A stretch of DNA of 64,000 bases from Salvia splendens (GCF_004379255.2 NC_056048.1:2728001-2792000); one strand, 5' to 3'. Shown: positions 24,335-35,802, numbered from the stretch's first letter. The notes: generated from the letters alone by a model not told the origin. Translations and numbers: made by a program.

Positions 24335-26153
24335 GAGCATCTCCAATGGCGGACGTCCGGTCGGACATCTGCGACGGGCGACTGGGACGTCCGCCATTGT
24401 GGCGTTTCAACTCGGATACGGACGTCCCGTAAGGACGTCGGATGTCCTCGGATGTGCGGGCGACGGGCGGGCGGACGTCAGGTAATTAATTTTTTTTTTA
24501 AACTCTATATATACAGCTCGTTGAACTTCATTTCATTCGCACCACTTGTGTTAACAAGTTTCTCTCTCTACATCTCTATTTTCAAGTATATCTAGAATGA
24601 CTAGTGACAGTGATAGCGATGATGAATTGGAGGTCGCTGTGGAAGGTGCGATAGATAGGCTGCTACACCAGAGGGAGCAGCGGCGGCGGTACATCGGCCG
24701 ATCCGTCGTCGAACTACAATACCCCGTGACCACATTGCTGCACATATTCGGTTGTATCAGGACTACTTCTCTCTGCAACCGCATTTTGGGGATGCCTTAT
24801 TCCGGTGACGTTTTAGGATGCATCGTCCGCTGTTTATGCATATCGTGGGTGTTTTAGAGAGAAGATACCTGTATTTTAGGATCAGGGAGGATGCAGTTGG
24901 CAAACCCGGACTCACGCCCTTACAGAAGTGCACTGTCGCAATCAGACAACTGGCGTACGGAGGCGCGGCCGACATGTTCAACCAGTACCTCCACATTGGC
25001 GAGTCGACAGCCGTCGAGTGTCTGCAGAATTTTTGCGCGGGCGTGAGAGCGATATTCGGGGAGCGGTATCTTCGGAGTCCGAGCCCCGAAGACTGCCAAA
25101 GGGTGATAGATATGCATGGGTCGGTGCACGGGTTCCCTAGGATGTTGGGCAGCATAGATTGTATGCATTGGGAGTGGAAGAACTGCCCCGCAGCCTGGAA
25201 GGGGATATACACTACCGGCTTCAAAGCCAAGCATCCCACGATGATCCTTGAAGCTGTAGCTGACTACCGGTTGTGGATATGGCATGCTTATTTTGGAGTC
25301 GCCGGGTCGAACAACGACATCAACGTTCTCCAGTCGTCGCCCCTGTTCAACGCTCAGTGCAATGGCGTTGGTCCCGTCATCAGTTTCGTCGCCAACGGCA
25401 ACCAGCACAATATGGGATACTATTTGGCGGATGGGATATACCCAAACTGGCCCATCTTTGTGAAGACAACCAAGCATCCGCTCGGGCAAAAGAAGTCATA
25501 CTTTGCGAGCCGTCAGGAAGCAGCGCGCAAGGATGTGGAGCGGGCATTTGGTGTGCTCCAGAGTCGATGGTCGGTAGTAAAGGGTCCTGCACGGCAGTGG
25601 TATATTCCCAACATCGGCGATGTCATGTACGCATGTATCATAATGCACAACATGATTGTCGAAAATGAAGCTGCGGAACTGACTCAGTGGACCAATGAAG
25701 ATGATACGGGTGCAGGTCCAAGTCACGGCGTGGCCACCGCGAATGTGAATATGGGGGTACCTCATGGAGAGGTCGAGCGGATGCGTGCATTTGCCGACAT
25801 GCGGCAAACAAATGCCCATGTTCGACTTCAGCACGATATTATCGAAGAGATTTGGACGCGGAGGGGTTGACGTTGATGTTATTACTTTTTTTGTTTTATT
25901 ACTATGTATTTTTTTTTCTAATCATGTATGTTTTTTTAATGAAGTTGATAATTTTTCCCGTTCGTATTCGTGTTGAAATTTTATTTCCGTAAACGTAAAT
26001 TGCTTTATTTGTGAATTTGTGATTTTTTTTATTGCGAGAAGTCCTAATGGGAAGGGCGGATTGTGAAAGGGAAGTCCTAGTGACTTGGCAGGAGGTATTT
26101 TTGGGAAGTCCTAGTGGATGTCCGAGTGGGACATCCGTGCATTGGAGATGCTC
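24335..26153 (+). mobile_element. PIF/Harbinger DNA transposon, GAGCATCTCCAATG family
   Basis: The terminal inverted repeats GAGCATCTCCAATGG and, at the right, its reverse complement (ATTGGAGATGCTC) are flanked by TAA target duplications (24332-24334 and 26154-26156). This is the classic TWA target of PIF/Harbinger. It contains one broken transposase frame and no Myb-like second gene, so it is probably not autonomous. Confidence 0.9.
24597..25870 (+). pseudogene. PIF/Harbinger transposase, disrupted near the N-terminus
   Basis: The nuclease part (DDE_Tnp_4 type) is open from the ATG at 24818 for 350 aa. It keeps the D-D-E triad: D114 in GSIDCMH, D167 in GSNNDIN and E241 in DVERAFG. The N-terminus is broken. 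The natural frame starts at 24597 (MTSDSDSDDELE...), loses register near 24722, and the transposase frame then meets a TGA at 24806-24808 in an otherwise conserved FRRRFRM motif. The intact relative at 28937 shows what is missing. An internal start at 24818 could in principle still make a shortened protein. Confidence 0.88.
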
Positions 26154-26156
26154 TAA

Positions 26157-26856
26157 GTTTGGATAAGCTATAAAATGTCAATAATCAACTTTTTAAAAAT
26201 AAATTATAAAAGTATGATAAGCTTGCCGAATTTAAATTTAGGTCAATGCTAAGATAAGGTCTGATTAGGTGAATCAAATAATACTATAATACCACCGTAT
26301 ATAAGAATCTAATAAATCTAGACCAAAATTCCTTATTAGACCAAAATTCCTATATTTATAAAATATTCTATACTAGTAAATCTATTAAAGTTTTATTTGG
26401 AGAACTAGAATAATTATGAATTATGATAGTAACAAGGAGTATCAAATACAGGAGTAAAAAATTCAGTAAATAGCTAAAATCAATATTTTTCCCATACCAG
26501 CAATTTTTTAAAACGGTAGAAAATAATTATCTTTCTACTATCAATAATCCTACTACTCTCTTCATCTACTATCAATAATCTTATTATTGAATGGTACGAG
26601 TTTTAATACATGATTAATAAAATAAGAGAAAAATGAAAAAAATGGAGAAATATCAGCAATGAGATTAGAAGAAAAAAAAAAATTACCAAAATGAAAGAGA
26701 TTAAATTTCGTGGACAAATAAAAATAATAAACTCAGTATAATTATTGTTTGCAATATTTTTGAAATATATGCTAGAATGATTAATAACAGTAATTATTAA
26801 GGTATAATTTGATGCAATTAAATACTGTACAAAATTATAAAAAGGGCAATTATCCC
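26157..26856. other. AT-rich spacer
   Basis: I see nothing here beyond low-complexity AT-rich DNA with a short duplicated phrase near 26320-26350 (ACCAAAATTCCT). Confidence 0.5.
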
Positions 26857-26859
26857 TTA

Positions 26860-28451
26860 GGGCACCCACAATGGGGCGCCCGATGGCACGCCCTATACGT
26901 GCCATCGTTCTCGGGCGCGGACGATGCCTCCATTGTGGGTGCTTGCTATAGGGCGCGCTCTATGCCCACGCCCTAAGCTTCGGGTGCGGAAGAAGCGCGG
27001 ACGATGGCCGATCGTCCGCTGCATCGGGCACCACTGTGGGCTCGGCGAACGATTGGCACGGACGATAGGCCATCGTCTGCGCCATCGGGCACCATTGTGG
27101 GCTCGGCGGACGATGGGCGGGGACGATGACATGCGTTTTTTTATTTTTTTTTAAATGTTAAATTCGAAAATTTTGTATAAATACCCCCTACCCCACATTC
27201 ATTTGTAACATTTAATTTCACGATTCCACTCTCGAAACTCACATTTACTACGAAATGGATTCAAGTCCCAATAGTCCGATGTTTAGTGGTGATGCGCGTT
27301 GGCCGGTACAGAACCCGACGAATATCGGTAGTTCGACACCAACACGATGCCGTCTCCAAACCGACTCGTCGCCCCCTCCCGCCGCGCCGCCGCCGACGCC
27401 ACCCCATCCACCGCCGCCACTTCCGCCCCTGCAAAAAAGAAGCGGATTCAGCACCGCGCGACCAAGATGCCACCTCCGGCAATGAATGAAGAGTACACCC
27501 CCGGCCGTACGAACTACCGGCCGAATGAAACCCTCGTCTTGGCTAGGTATTAGGTGGATATATCGGAAGACCCGATATTCGCGAACAACCAGAAGCAGCT
27601 CGCGTACTGGGAGCGCATCACCGAGCGCTACAATGCGGCGAAGCCGCCGACCGCGTACAAGCGCCAACGAGAGCAGCTCCGCAAGCACTGGGATCAAGTG
27701 AAGAAGCAAGTCAACCTGTTCGCGGCGGAGTACGAGAAGTGCGAGAGGGAGTAGGGGAGCGACGAGAGCTTGAGCGACGTGCGCGATAGAGCGCTGTTGT
27801 CGTACCAGTCCCTGTACGGTGACTTCAAGCATTTGGCCATCTGGGCGCTCTTGAGGGACAAGCAGAAGTTCTAAAGCGGGATTCTGCACACCGGTGCGCC
27901 AAAGAGGACGAAGACCACTGAAGCTGGTGGTTACACGAGCAGCGAAAGCGGAACTCGTCCTGTGGACCTCAACCGGACATACATGGAGGAAGAGAGTTGC
28001 GGCACACCGATGTCCTCCCGGCGTCCCATAGGCGTCAAGGCTGCGAAGAATAAGGGGAAGGCGACGACGACATCATCCTCGACCGCCGCCACCCCATCGC
28101 CGATCCCGGTCCCGGTCCCGACCCCGACGACCGCCGCGTATGAGTCGTTGGCAACAACCTCGATGGCGAAGACCTTGTTGCAGACGCACAAGGCCCTCAC
28201 GAAGTGTACGGACCCCGCCCAAGCCGAATATCTCCGGGGGTTGATCGATGAGCTGCGCTGGAAGTTGGGAATTGCGTAGATTATCCAACTTGAATCGTGT
28301 AACTTTTATTTAATCAATGCAGTATTCGCCGGTTTTTAGCTACTCGTTGTGTTTTTTAATTAGTTTGCATTAAATATTTAAAAATATTTAAATTAATTAA
28401 CTAAACAATAGTAAAACATATAGAGCGTGTCATGGGGCACCCCGTAGGGCG
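26860..28451 (+). mobile_element. PIF/Harbinger element carrying only the Myb-like gene
   Basis: The left end GGGCACCCACAATGGGGCG follows TTA (26857-26859). The right end is decayed but keeps the inverted subterminal block (TATAGAGCGTGTCATGGGGC at 28419-28438, matching the reverse complement of 26870-26900), with TTA at 28452-28454. The first 270 bp are GC-rich and full of direct and inverted copies of CCATTGTGGGTGC and CGGACGATGG. The only gene is a broken Myb/SANT-like frame and there is no transposase, so the element is non-autonomous. Confidence 0.75.
27255..28279 (+). pseudogene. Harbinger Myb/SANT-like DNA-binding protein, broken
   Basis: The reading resembles the second protein of PIF/Harbinger elements (trihelix/Myb-like; plant relatives are often mislabelled glutathione S-transferase T3-like). 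It starts MDSSPNSPMFS at 27255. It has a Pro-rich stretch, then changes frame near 27350, then reads KKKRIQHRATK and RPNETLVLARY. A TAG replaces the expected Trp (27551-27553) before VDISEDPIFANNQKQ, a hallmark of this domain. Further in-frame stops interrupt it at 27752-27754 and 27872-27874. The C-terminal part (PIPVPVPTPTTAAYESLA...) is open to 28279. In the family this protein helps the transposase bind the element ends and enter the nucleus. Confidence 0.82.
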
Positions 28452-28487
28452 TTAAACTGAGCGGGAGGTGCACCGCCACGTTGCTAA

Positions 28488-30505
28488 GACCATCCACAAC
28501 GCGTCTCGCGCCGGGCTCGCGTCTCGTCTCGGAGAGACGAGACCCCCGCGAGACGCATTGCAGCGGCCATCTCGTCTCCAGCTCGCGACCGTCTCGTCGC
28601 GTAGCTCGTCTCGGAGAGACACGAGACGAGCTGTCTCGCCACGCGCCCGAGACACGTGGCACGTCCCCATGCGTGCGTAACGCCCACTCGCTGGCCCGCG
28701 AGTGGGCGTCGTCACTGATGACGCAATAATTCATTTTTTTTAAAAAAATCGATTTTTAATAATTTTTTTTTTCAAACGGTAATATTACCGTTAAATATTT
28801 ATTTTCATTTTTTAAATTTTTAATTTTTTACTCTATAAATAATTCTATTCCATACTCATTTCAAACACAAACACACATCTATTCCTCTCAAATCCTCTCT
28901 ATCACTCCAATTTCCATCTTCAATCAACTCAAACAAATGGATCCTTTTGAGCAAATGCGCCAATTAATGGAACAATCACTCGAAGAAGATCGACGACGAG
29001 AGGCGGAGGAAGCCGCACCACCCCCACGACGCTCCCGGAAGTACATCAATCGGAACCGGGAGGAAGCCGCCGCACGGTTAGTACGCGACTACTTCTGCGA
29101 TAACCCGATTTGGGGAGATACCTATTTCCGTCGCCGTTTCCGCATGCGGAAACAGCTATTTCTCCACATAGCGAATACTTTGGCGGCCAGGGAGGAGTTC
29201 TTCCGAGAAGGGTTCGACGCGGTCGGTCGTCCCAGCCACACGACGCTGCAGAAATGTACTGCAGCCATCCGGCAGCTTGCGACTGGACAAACGGCCGACA
29301 TATTCGACGAATACCTGCACATCGGAGACAGCACTGAGCGCTTGTGCTTGCTCAACTTCTGCAGAGGCGTCCGGGCAGCCTTCAGTGACGAATTTCTCCG
29401 GAGGCCAACCACGGAGGATTGTCAGTTCCTCCTCAACCTGCACGAACAAGTGCACGGATTCCCCGGGATGCTTGGCAGTGTCGATTGCATGCACTGGCAA
29501 TGGAAGAATTGCCCGGTGGCTTGGAGGGGTTCCTACACGAGCGGCCACAAAGGCACCCACCCAACCGTTGTACTCGAGGCCGTTGCCGACTACCGACTTT
29601 GGATCTGGCACGCGTACTTCGGGGTCCCTGGCTCGAACAACGACGTAAACGTGCTCCAACAGTCCGACCTCTTTACCGAAGTTTTGGATGGTAAAGCGCC
29701 GGCCATCAACTTCGTCGCCAACAACCGGCGGTATAAAATGGGGTACTATCTCGCCGACGGCATCTACCCGAAGTGGCCGACCTTCGTGAAGACGTGCGGC
29801 AGGCCAGCGAACCCAAAGCAGGCTCTTTTTGCGCAGAAGCAGGAGGCTGCGCGCAAGGATGTGGAGAGGGCGTTCGGGGTTCTCCAAGCGCGCTTCAACA
29901 TCATCAAAGCCCCGGCTCGTTCGTGGTTCATGGAGAGCATGGTCGACATCATGTATACGTGCATAATCTTGCACAACATGATTGTCCGAGACGAAGGACC
30001 CGATGCCGGAAATTGGTTCGACCCCGAATCCCCCGGAAGCTCAACCGCAAGTAGTCCGCCGCGAAGTGGAGCGCATCCATCTATACAAGAACGGTTGGCT
30101 ATTCGGGCAAGGACACGCGACTCTAGCGCCCACACCCAACTCCAAGAGGATCTAATTGAGCACATTTGGGAAAACTTTGGCGGAGAAGATTAAATTATGT
30201 CATTTTTATTTTTTTAGAATTTTAATTATGTCTTCGTTTTTTTTAATGTTAAGTTGTAATATTGTTTTAATTTTAATAAAGTGTGTTTGTTTAAATTGAA
30301 TTGGGTTTTAAAAAAAATTATAAATTAAATTGAATGAATAGTAATTAAGAGACGGTATAGAGACGGTTAAGAGACGGAGCGTTGCATGTTCCGTCTCTTA
30401 GTTAAGAGATGGAGGAAAAAAGGACAGTGGGACCCTCAAATAGTGCTCAAATAGTAGTTAAGAGACGGTTTAAGAGACGGTATAGAGACAGCGTTGTGGA
30501 TGGCC
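28488..30505 (+). mobile_element. PIF/Harbinger element with intact transposase
   Basis: The termini GACCATCCACAACGC and (inverted) GGCCATCCACAACGC are flanked by TAA on both sides (28485-28487 and 30506-30508). Subterminal regions carry repeated GAGACGAG/GAGACGG motifs on both sides, likely transposase-binding sites. It encodes one open transposase and no Myb-like partner. At about 2.0 kb it is either autonomous in cutting but dependent on a partner protein, or recently incapacitated. Confidence 0.92.
28937..30193 (+). CDS. PIF/Harbinger transposase (DDE nuclease)
   Basis: This is an intact 418-aa frame from an ATG preceded by a long CA/CT-rich leader. It has an acidic, Arg-rich N-terminus, the conserved DTYFRRRFRM block, HTTLQKCTAAIRQLA (the helix-turn-helix-like region), and the DDE_Tnp_4 nuclease with D183 (GSVDCMH), D236 (GSNNDVN) and E310 (DVERAFG). 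The HNMIVRDE motif and a C-terminal HTQLQEDLIEHIW helix are kept. GC content is much higher than in the surroundings, as is usual for these genes. It catalyses cut-and-paste transposition at TWA sites, usually together with a Myb-like protein. No intact partner is present nearby. Confidence 0.93.
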   Translation: MDPFEQMRQLMEQSLEEDRRREAEEAAPPPRRSRKYINRNREEAAARLVRDYFCDNPIWGDTYFRRRFRMRKQLFLHIANTLAAREEFFREGFDAVGRPSHTTLQKCTAAIRQLATGQTADIFDEYLHIGDSTERLCLLNFCRGVRAAFSDEFLRRPTTEDCQFLLNLHEQVHGFPGMLGSVDCMHWQWKNCPVAWRGSYTSGHKGTHPTVVLEAVADYRLWIWHAYFGVPGSNNDVNVLQQSDLFTEVLDGKAPAINFVANNRRYKMGYYLADGIYPKWPTFVKTCGRPANPKQALFAQKQEAARKDVERAFGVLQARFNIIKAPARSWFMESMVDIMYTCIILHNMIVRDEGPDAGNWFDPESPGSSTASSPPRSGAHPSIQERLAIRARTRDSSAHTQLQEDLIEHIWENFGGED

Positions 30506-30828
30506 TAATGCTTTAAACTATTACTCACCCACTCCCGTCGACGTGTCCCCTTTATCTATTCTCTCTCTCATATATCCAAGATGAAAGCTCTAAATTTGAG
30601 AGAGAGAGTGTGTGAGAGTGACAGTTTCAGAAATTTCTTTCAAATTCTATACACACAAAAAAAAAATCAAAACATCTCCAGAAACATCTATCCATCCAAA
30701 TATCCAATCCAATCCAAGTTCAATTTTCAATTTTCAACGGAGTTGAAAGTTTCCGTTTATAATCAGCGCTGATGATTGTTTGATCCTCGAAAAATTTGGG
30801 GAAAAGGAAAATTTTCGTAGGAGAAGAG

Positions 30829-32948
30829 ATGTATGTGAGCGGCGGAAGTCCAATACGAAAGTCTTTCAGAGACTCGCTCAAAGTCCTTGAAGCCGATATT
30901 CAGCATGCTAATACTATGTGAGTAAAGCTCCTTTTCCATTCCCTCTTCCTCTCCATTTTTTCGTTGGATTATTTGGAGCTTCTCATGTTCAAACAAGCTT
31001 ATCGCTCGATTTTTTTGTTTTCTAAAGCTCTTTTTTTGTTTTTATTTTTTTATTTTTGAATTAACGCAATTTTATGGTTTTTTTGCTTATTCGTCGGAAA
31101 TTTTCAGTTGCGGTTTCTGTGCTTGGAGCTATAATTTATTTATTTATAAAATTTCCATGAAATCGAAAACGCTCTTTGTGCTGGTGTGATGATTAGAATC
31201 CAGTTTCTGCATATCATCTGGCAATTTTTGTAAGTAATGAATGATGATGGTTTGGCTTTTACTTTATCTGTTGCTTAGCTTATCGTATTGGTATCAATAA
31301 TTATCATTTTCAGGTTTCGAGTCACTACATTTTATTCAACTTCTCAGATATTCTCTTGAACTGTAATTGTTTTTTTTCTCTCTCTCCTCCATTTTTTTTC
31401 TGTTCCCCTCCTATTTTGGATTAAAATTTGGGGAAATTCCATACATTAATTGGAATTTAGAATACTCTGTTGGTATGAATTACCTCTTGCCAAAATTGTG
31501 ATTATTCTCCATATGATCCTCCACAAATTAATCGTGTATTTGGATTTTGATTCCTCTCAACTGGATTTCCCCTCTCAATTATGTTAATTGCTAGGTGTAA
31601 CCTGGTTTATTAGTTGAGGATTATCCATTACCATTTCATCTGTTGAATTAGTATAATTAATGTTCAAGCATCCTTACAGTGCATCTGATTTTCCGAGGGA
31701 GTATGATGGCGCGTGCCTTCAAATGAGAATGTCATATAGTCCAGCTGCCCACATTTTTCTTTTTCTAGTTCAATGGACTGATTGCCACCTTGCCGGAGCT
31801 CTCGGACTGCTGCGGATCTTAATCTATAAGGTCTTATGCCCTGTATAATGTGATTGCCTAAAATGCCTGTCGCGATTCACCTTAGTTCTTGTTCAATTGC
31901 ACAGGTATGTGCTGATGGCACCACCACTATGTCCACTCATGAGAGGAAAGCGAGCATTCGAGAGTTCTACGGTAAACTTCCTGTTTTTTTTACTTTCTAG
32001 TAGATTACATTTCTTCTAAGGCGGTTATAATCAGCTCTGTTCTAAAAAAGAAGTATATCTTGTGCACAGCTGTTATATATCCATCTTTAATGCAACTTCA
32101 GAGAGGTGTTACTGATTCTGAAGATAAGAAACAGAAAGCTGTATGTCTGGAGAGATACAGAAGGAAGGATGAAGATGATCTCAGGCATTGCTGGGAAATG
32201 GATGTTGAGAGGGAAGAAGAATGTGGTATTTGCATGGAGATGAATAGTAAGATTGTCTTGCCCAGCTGTAACCATTCCATTTGCCTCAAATGCTACAGAG
32301 AATGGTATACTACTGTTTTGTTTAAACATTTTCTAAGTTCTTTGTAGAAAGTTAGAAACATATATCTTTGTTGCTGGATGAGAATTATTGCTTTTCCAGT
32401 CCATCATATGGTTGCGTCATGTATCCTTGTAGAGAACTACACATCAAACAGTGTCTTGGCTTAGCAATAAACTTTAAGTTACGTCGAATATTAATATCAT
32501 CTTGAAGTATTGAAGTGTTGTTGTTTTTCTATTCTGTGCATGTTGCTCTCTGTTTTCTGTTAGGCTGGGTTAATTCTCATTTCCTCGGGGTTTCTTTTGG
32601 GTGAAACTAGGCAGGTCTAAAGCCCATATGTTACTTTGGAGCACATGCAATGATGTGAGACTGTGCCAGTTCCGTAACTGTTTAGTGTCAATGGCTTTGA
32701 TTTCTCTCCACTAAACAACTTATAATTCTAATTGCAGGCGTTCAAGATCACAGTCTTGCCCTTTCTGTCGTGACAGCTTAAAGAGGGTAAACTCCGGTGA
32801 TCTATGGGTGCTTCTCGAAAACAAGGACGTGATAGACATGGCTGCCATAACAAGGGAGAATTTGAAGAGGCTGTTTATGTACATAGATAAGTTGCCAGTG
32901 ATTATCCCCGACCACCTATTTGATCCCTATGATTCCCATGTCAGGTAA
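30829..32948 (+). CDS. AIRP2: RING-type E3 ubiquitin ligase, AIRP2-like
   Basis: The protein has 250 aa in five exons: 30829-30917, 31680-31830, 31905-31971, 32070-32304 and 32738-32948. All are GT-AG and the frame is kept. The N-terminus (RKSFRDSLKVLEADIQHAN) and the block SYSPAAHIFLFLVQWTDC are diagnostic of the plant AIRP2 family, cytosolic ligases that act positively in abscisic-acid and drought responses. The C3HC4 RING is complete: CGIC, then C-N-H-S-I-C-L-K-C, then CPFC, split by the intron after Tyr-Arg-Glu-Trp. The stop TAA (32946-32948) directly follows Val-Arg. The GTAA there could look like a splice donor, but family members end at about this point. The 5' leader is GA/CT-rich. 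The gene converges on the dehydrogenase gene at 33378. Confidence 0.93.
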
Positions 32949-33377
32949 ATGACTTGTATATTTAAAGTCATCGTGCTATCCGTGCTGGATTATGGTATGA
33001 TTCTTTTCGTTCTCAGCTTTCACAAGAGGAACAACGGATGCTCTTTTGAGTTAGACTTAGAATATCCATATTCCACTTGTGTTTAGGAACAACCCAGCCT
33101 TGATTTATTGTCGGCAGAGGTTTAAGTTTAGATATTTAAGTTTAGATAAGGGGAAGGAAGGTACCTATGTTGTCTGGTAATTTTTAAATTCTTGTATAGT
33201 TTGAGTTCTTCTCAGCAACTTGAGATTGTGACGACATAACGAAATAAATTTATCGAACTTGTGAATATTTAGTTTATATGACATGGGCATGCTTCTGCTG
33301 CTCAATGTGTTTTCTTTTGCACACAGTTTAGAGAAATAGAACATCATAGAATTCAAGTTGTGGTAGATGCTGCAACA

Positions 33378-34680
33378 TTAGATCCTGGAGTTGTCTCTGC
33401 CGAAAACGAGTGTGGTTGCCCAGTTGACGGCAACGTAAAATCTGTTTCTCCAGCTGATCACTCGCGTGAGATAGGCCGAGCGCCAGATGAACCAGCTTAG
33501 GAAGCCAGCTAGTGATAAACCCTTTGCATCCTGCCACATCAAGATGTATTCCCATAAAAACCTTGTTTTTATGAGCTCATTTCTTGAAGTAGAATGTCCT
33601 GAAAAGTTACCTTGGACTGGCGGAGATCGACCAAGGCTTTGTAGCGTCCCACAGACGCCATGCTTCTGAGATGCTTGTAGACGAACGGGTCACCCAGAGG
33701 AATATCTTTGCCGGATGAGGCCTTTCCTCCCTGTTTCCCTACTCTGTTGAACAGCTCAACTAGATACTTCCCTTGCCGCTCCGCAACCTGATCAATATAG
33801 ATGGTATATATTCTTCATCATTTTCTCCTCCTAGATGATAATATATAGTACTATGCCTCTAGCTTTGAGTTTGGTAGCAAATGAAGAAGATGAGTGATGA
33901 CGAATGAAGTCTCACCTGAGCTAGAGCGGGAAGCACTGGCCTCCCGACCCCTTCAACAAATCCAGCGCAGTCACCAATGGCGAACACATCTTCGACTGAT
34001 GGGACTCGAAGCCAGTCATCGATACCAATCCTGCAATATATCCCATTTCATATAATCCGCGATGAACGCAGAACAAAAGGATCGAATCAGTAGTATTACC
34101 TTCCACCGGGAGCCTTGGGGAGCGAGAGTGACTTTAACAGGCTCTGTATCTGATTAACAGGCTCTGCTACTGAACGGAACTCCAAGGTTCCGACGCAAGT
34201 TGAGGCAAGCAAAGGCGTGAAGACCATGTGATTCCTAGGCGATATACAAACAATGTCATATACCTTGGTGTTGAGCCCTTTAAGGAATCGAAACGCAGCC
34301 CACCCACTGCCAATAACAACCACCCGAGGCTTCTCACTGGGCTTTGTTGCTTCAAGGGTAGGATACTTAAGATTCTCACATTCTGAATCAGATTCCTCGA
34401 CTGCAGCTTGTGCGTGAGCATATTCATATCGAGGGGTTGTCCTCAGCCCCCTACTGCCAAGAGCTGCAGTGGGAAGCCCACCAGTGGTCGAGAAAAACGG
34501 AAGATTGCTGCTATGTGGTGTGACATTTTGGTTGAAAGCTGTGAATCTTCCACTGAAAGGTGAATGAGACTTGCTCACAGATGATAATTCCTCACCGAGC
34601 ATGCTCCCTACTCTAGCATATCTACCTGTTGCACCTCCGGATTGTTGGCAACCGTTTCTAGCTATTCTCGCCAACGCCAT
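33378..34680 (-). CDS. internal alternative NAD(P)H dehydrogenase (NDA-type), internally deleted
   Basis: Full-length NDA enzymes are rotenone-insensitive mitochondrial oxidoreductases of about 500 aa with two Rossmann folds. Here four exons (34100-34680, 33916-34030, 33611-33787, 33378-33530; minus strand) give only 341 aa in an unbroken frame. The N-terminus looks like a mitochondrial presequence and is followed by the first FAD fold ([14 protein letters not shown]) and [21 protein letters not shown]. It then jumps within exon 1 from VNQIQS to [11 protein letters not shown]. About 200 residues are absent, including the GGGPTGVEFSGEL-type NAD(P)H-binding fold. The C-terminus (FAIGDCAGF, ending GRDNSRI) is normal. 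The protein cannot be a normal enzyme. It is probably a pseudogene in the making, despite the open frame and good splice sites. Confidence 0.9.
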
Positions 34681-35730
34681 TTTGGGGCACGAAGAAGAAT
34701 TTCTCTATAAGTTTCACTGCACAAAATGTTCAAGCACCAGTTATACAGAGGAAGAAAACCAAATGATCTAACTATGGAAGAACCTTAAACTCCAAAGAAT
34801 GTGGAGAAGTAAAGACAGTGATCTCAAAAAATACATTAACTAAAAGGCAAGAAACAGCAAAATTCTTTGTAAGCCTCATGAATGCTATCAATAAAACAGG
34901 TTTAGCTGTCAATCTCTCAATAGTTTTCAATTTCATACATGAATCAACAGAGAATTACTCAAGAAAACACAAAACTAGCTCTGATCCAACAACAAACATA
35001 TCTATGGTTTCTCAGATATAACGGTCTTACCGACTAAACCTCGACAAAAAAAAAACACTCAATCCCAGTATTAATGACAGAAGCATACATCAAGATTCCT
35101 AGTTCTACTATGTAAAATCAAGGGTTCAACAACTAGGCCATGTTTAGCAAAGCAACCTTTTCTGTTCCAACAGAACGATAACTATCAGCAAAAACAGAAT
35201 TTAAAAACAATAAAAACAAAAAACAAAAATCGGCAGAGCATGGGCGCTAAGTCCGATTACTTTGTTTAGAAACTCATCCAAACGTTACAACTTACAACTG
35301 ATCATATGACTAAAGGAATCACTGATAAAAAAAACAACCAGAAACGCACACAAATCCACACAGAGTTGTTTAGAACTTAGATCTACTCGGCGCGAGCAGA
35401 AATTCAAACCTAAAAACAAAATGTAATTGTATAAAAATGTGTGTAAGTGTTTGCAGGGTTTAACGGAGGGTTTATGTGAGAGGAAACGATCACGAGCTCT
35501 CCTGCCTTTTCGTCGAAAAAAAAAACGAAAATGGTGAAACGAAATGCAATCGCCATGTCAAAATTAAAATTAAGCACATGATTAAATATTAAAATCGGTG
35601 ATTAGGAGATTTTGTATGATACCTAATTTATGCTTACTAAAATATTAAATACTCAATAATATTATTAAAACAATTTTTTCGGTAGGGGCTTAAGACGGTT
35701 CATTTTGATCGGAAAACGGGCTCTCCTTAC
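34681..35730. other. upstream region of the dehydrogenase gene
   Basis: No second gene is visible in this kilobase. It should contain the promoter and 5' leader of the minus-strand NDA-type gene. The right-hand end (from about 35690) already resembles intron 8 of the nuclease gene further on. Confidence 0.5.
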
Positions 35731-35802
35731 TCGAAAGAGTCTCCCCTTCCTCAACCTTTGTATCCCCATTTGCAAGCCATGTCCAAACTCTCAGCAGTAA
35801 AC
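35731..35802 (-). pseudogene. remnant of S1/P1 nuclease exon 8
   Basis: This 72-bp block is nearly the same as exon 8 of the intact nuclease gene (37496-37569), including the splice-site surroundings and adjoining intron sequence on both sides. It is 2 bp shorter, so the frame is lost. No other nuclease exons lie beside it. To the right, the intron-7-like sequence (to about 35850) joins a stretch that elsewhere lies upstream of a 7SL gene. Confidence 0.85.

Noticed and set aside
27248..27889. 213-aa antisense open frame
   Set aside because: It is a shadow of the broken Myb-like gene in GC-rich sequence. It is Leu/Arg/Gly-rich with no domain.
29156..29974. Long antisense open frame (272 aa) over the intact Harbinger transposase
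   Set aside because: It is a GC-rich shadow of the transposase with no recognisable domain.
33328..33555. Minus-strand 75-aa open frame
   Set aside because: It is the wrong frame over the last exon of the NDA-type gene. The correct frame gives the family's C-terminus ending NSRI.
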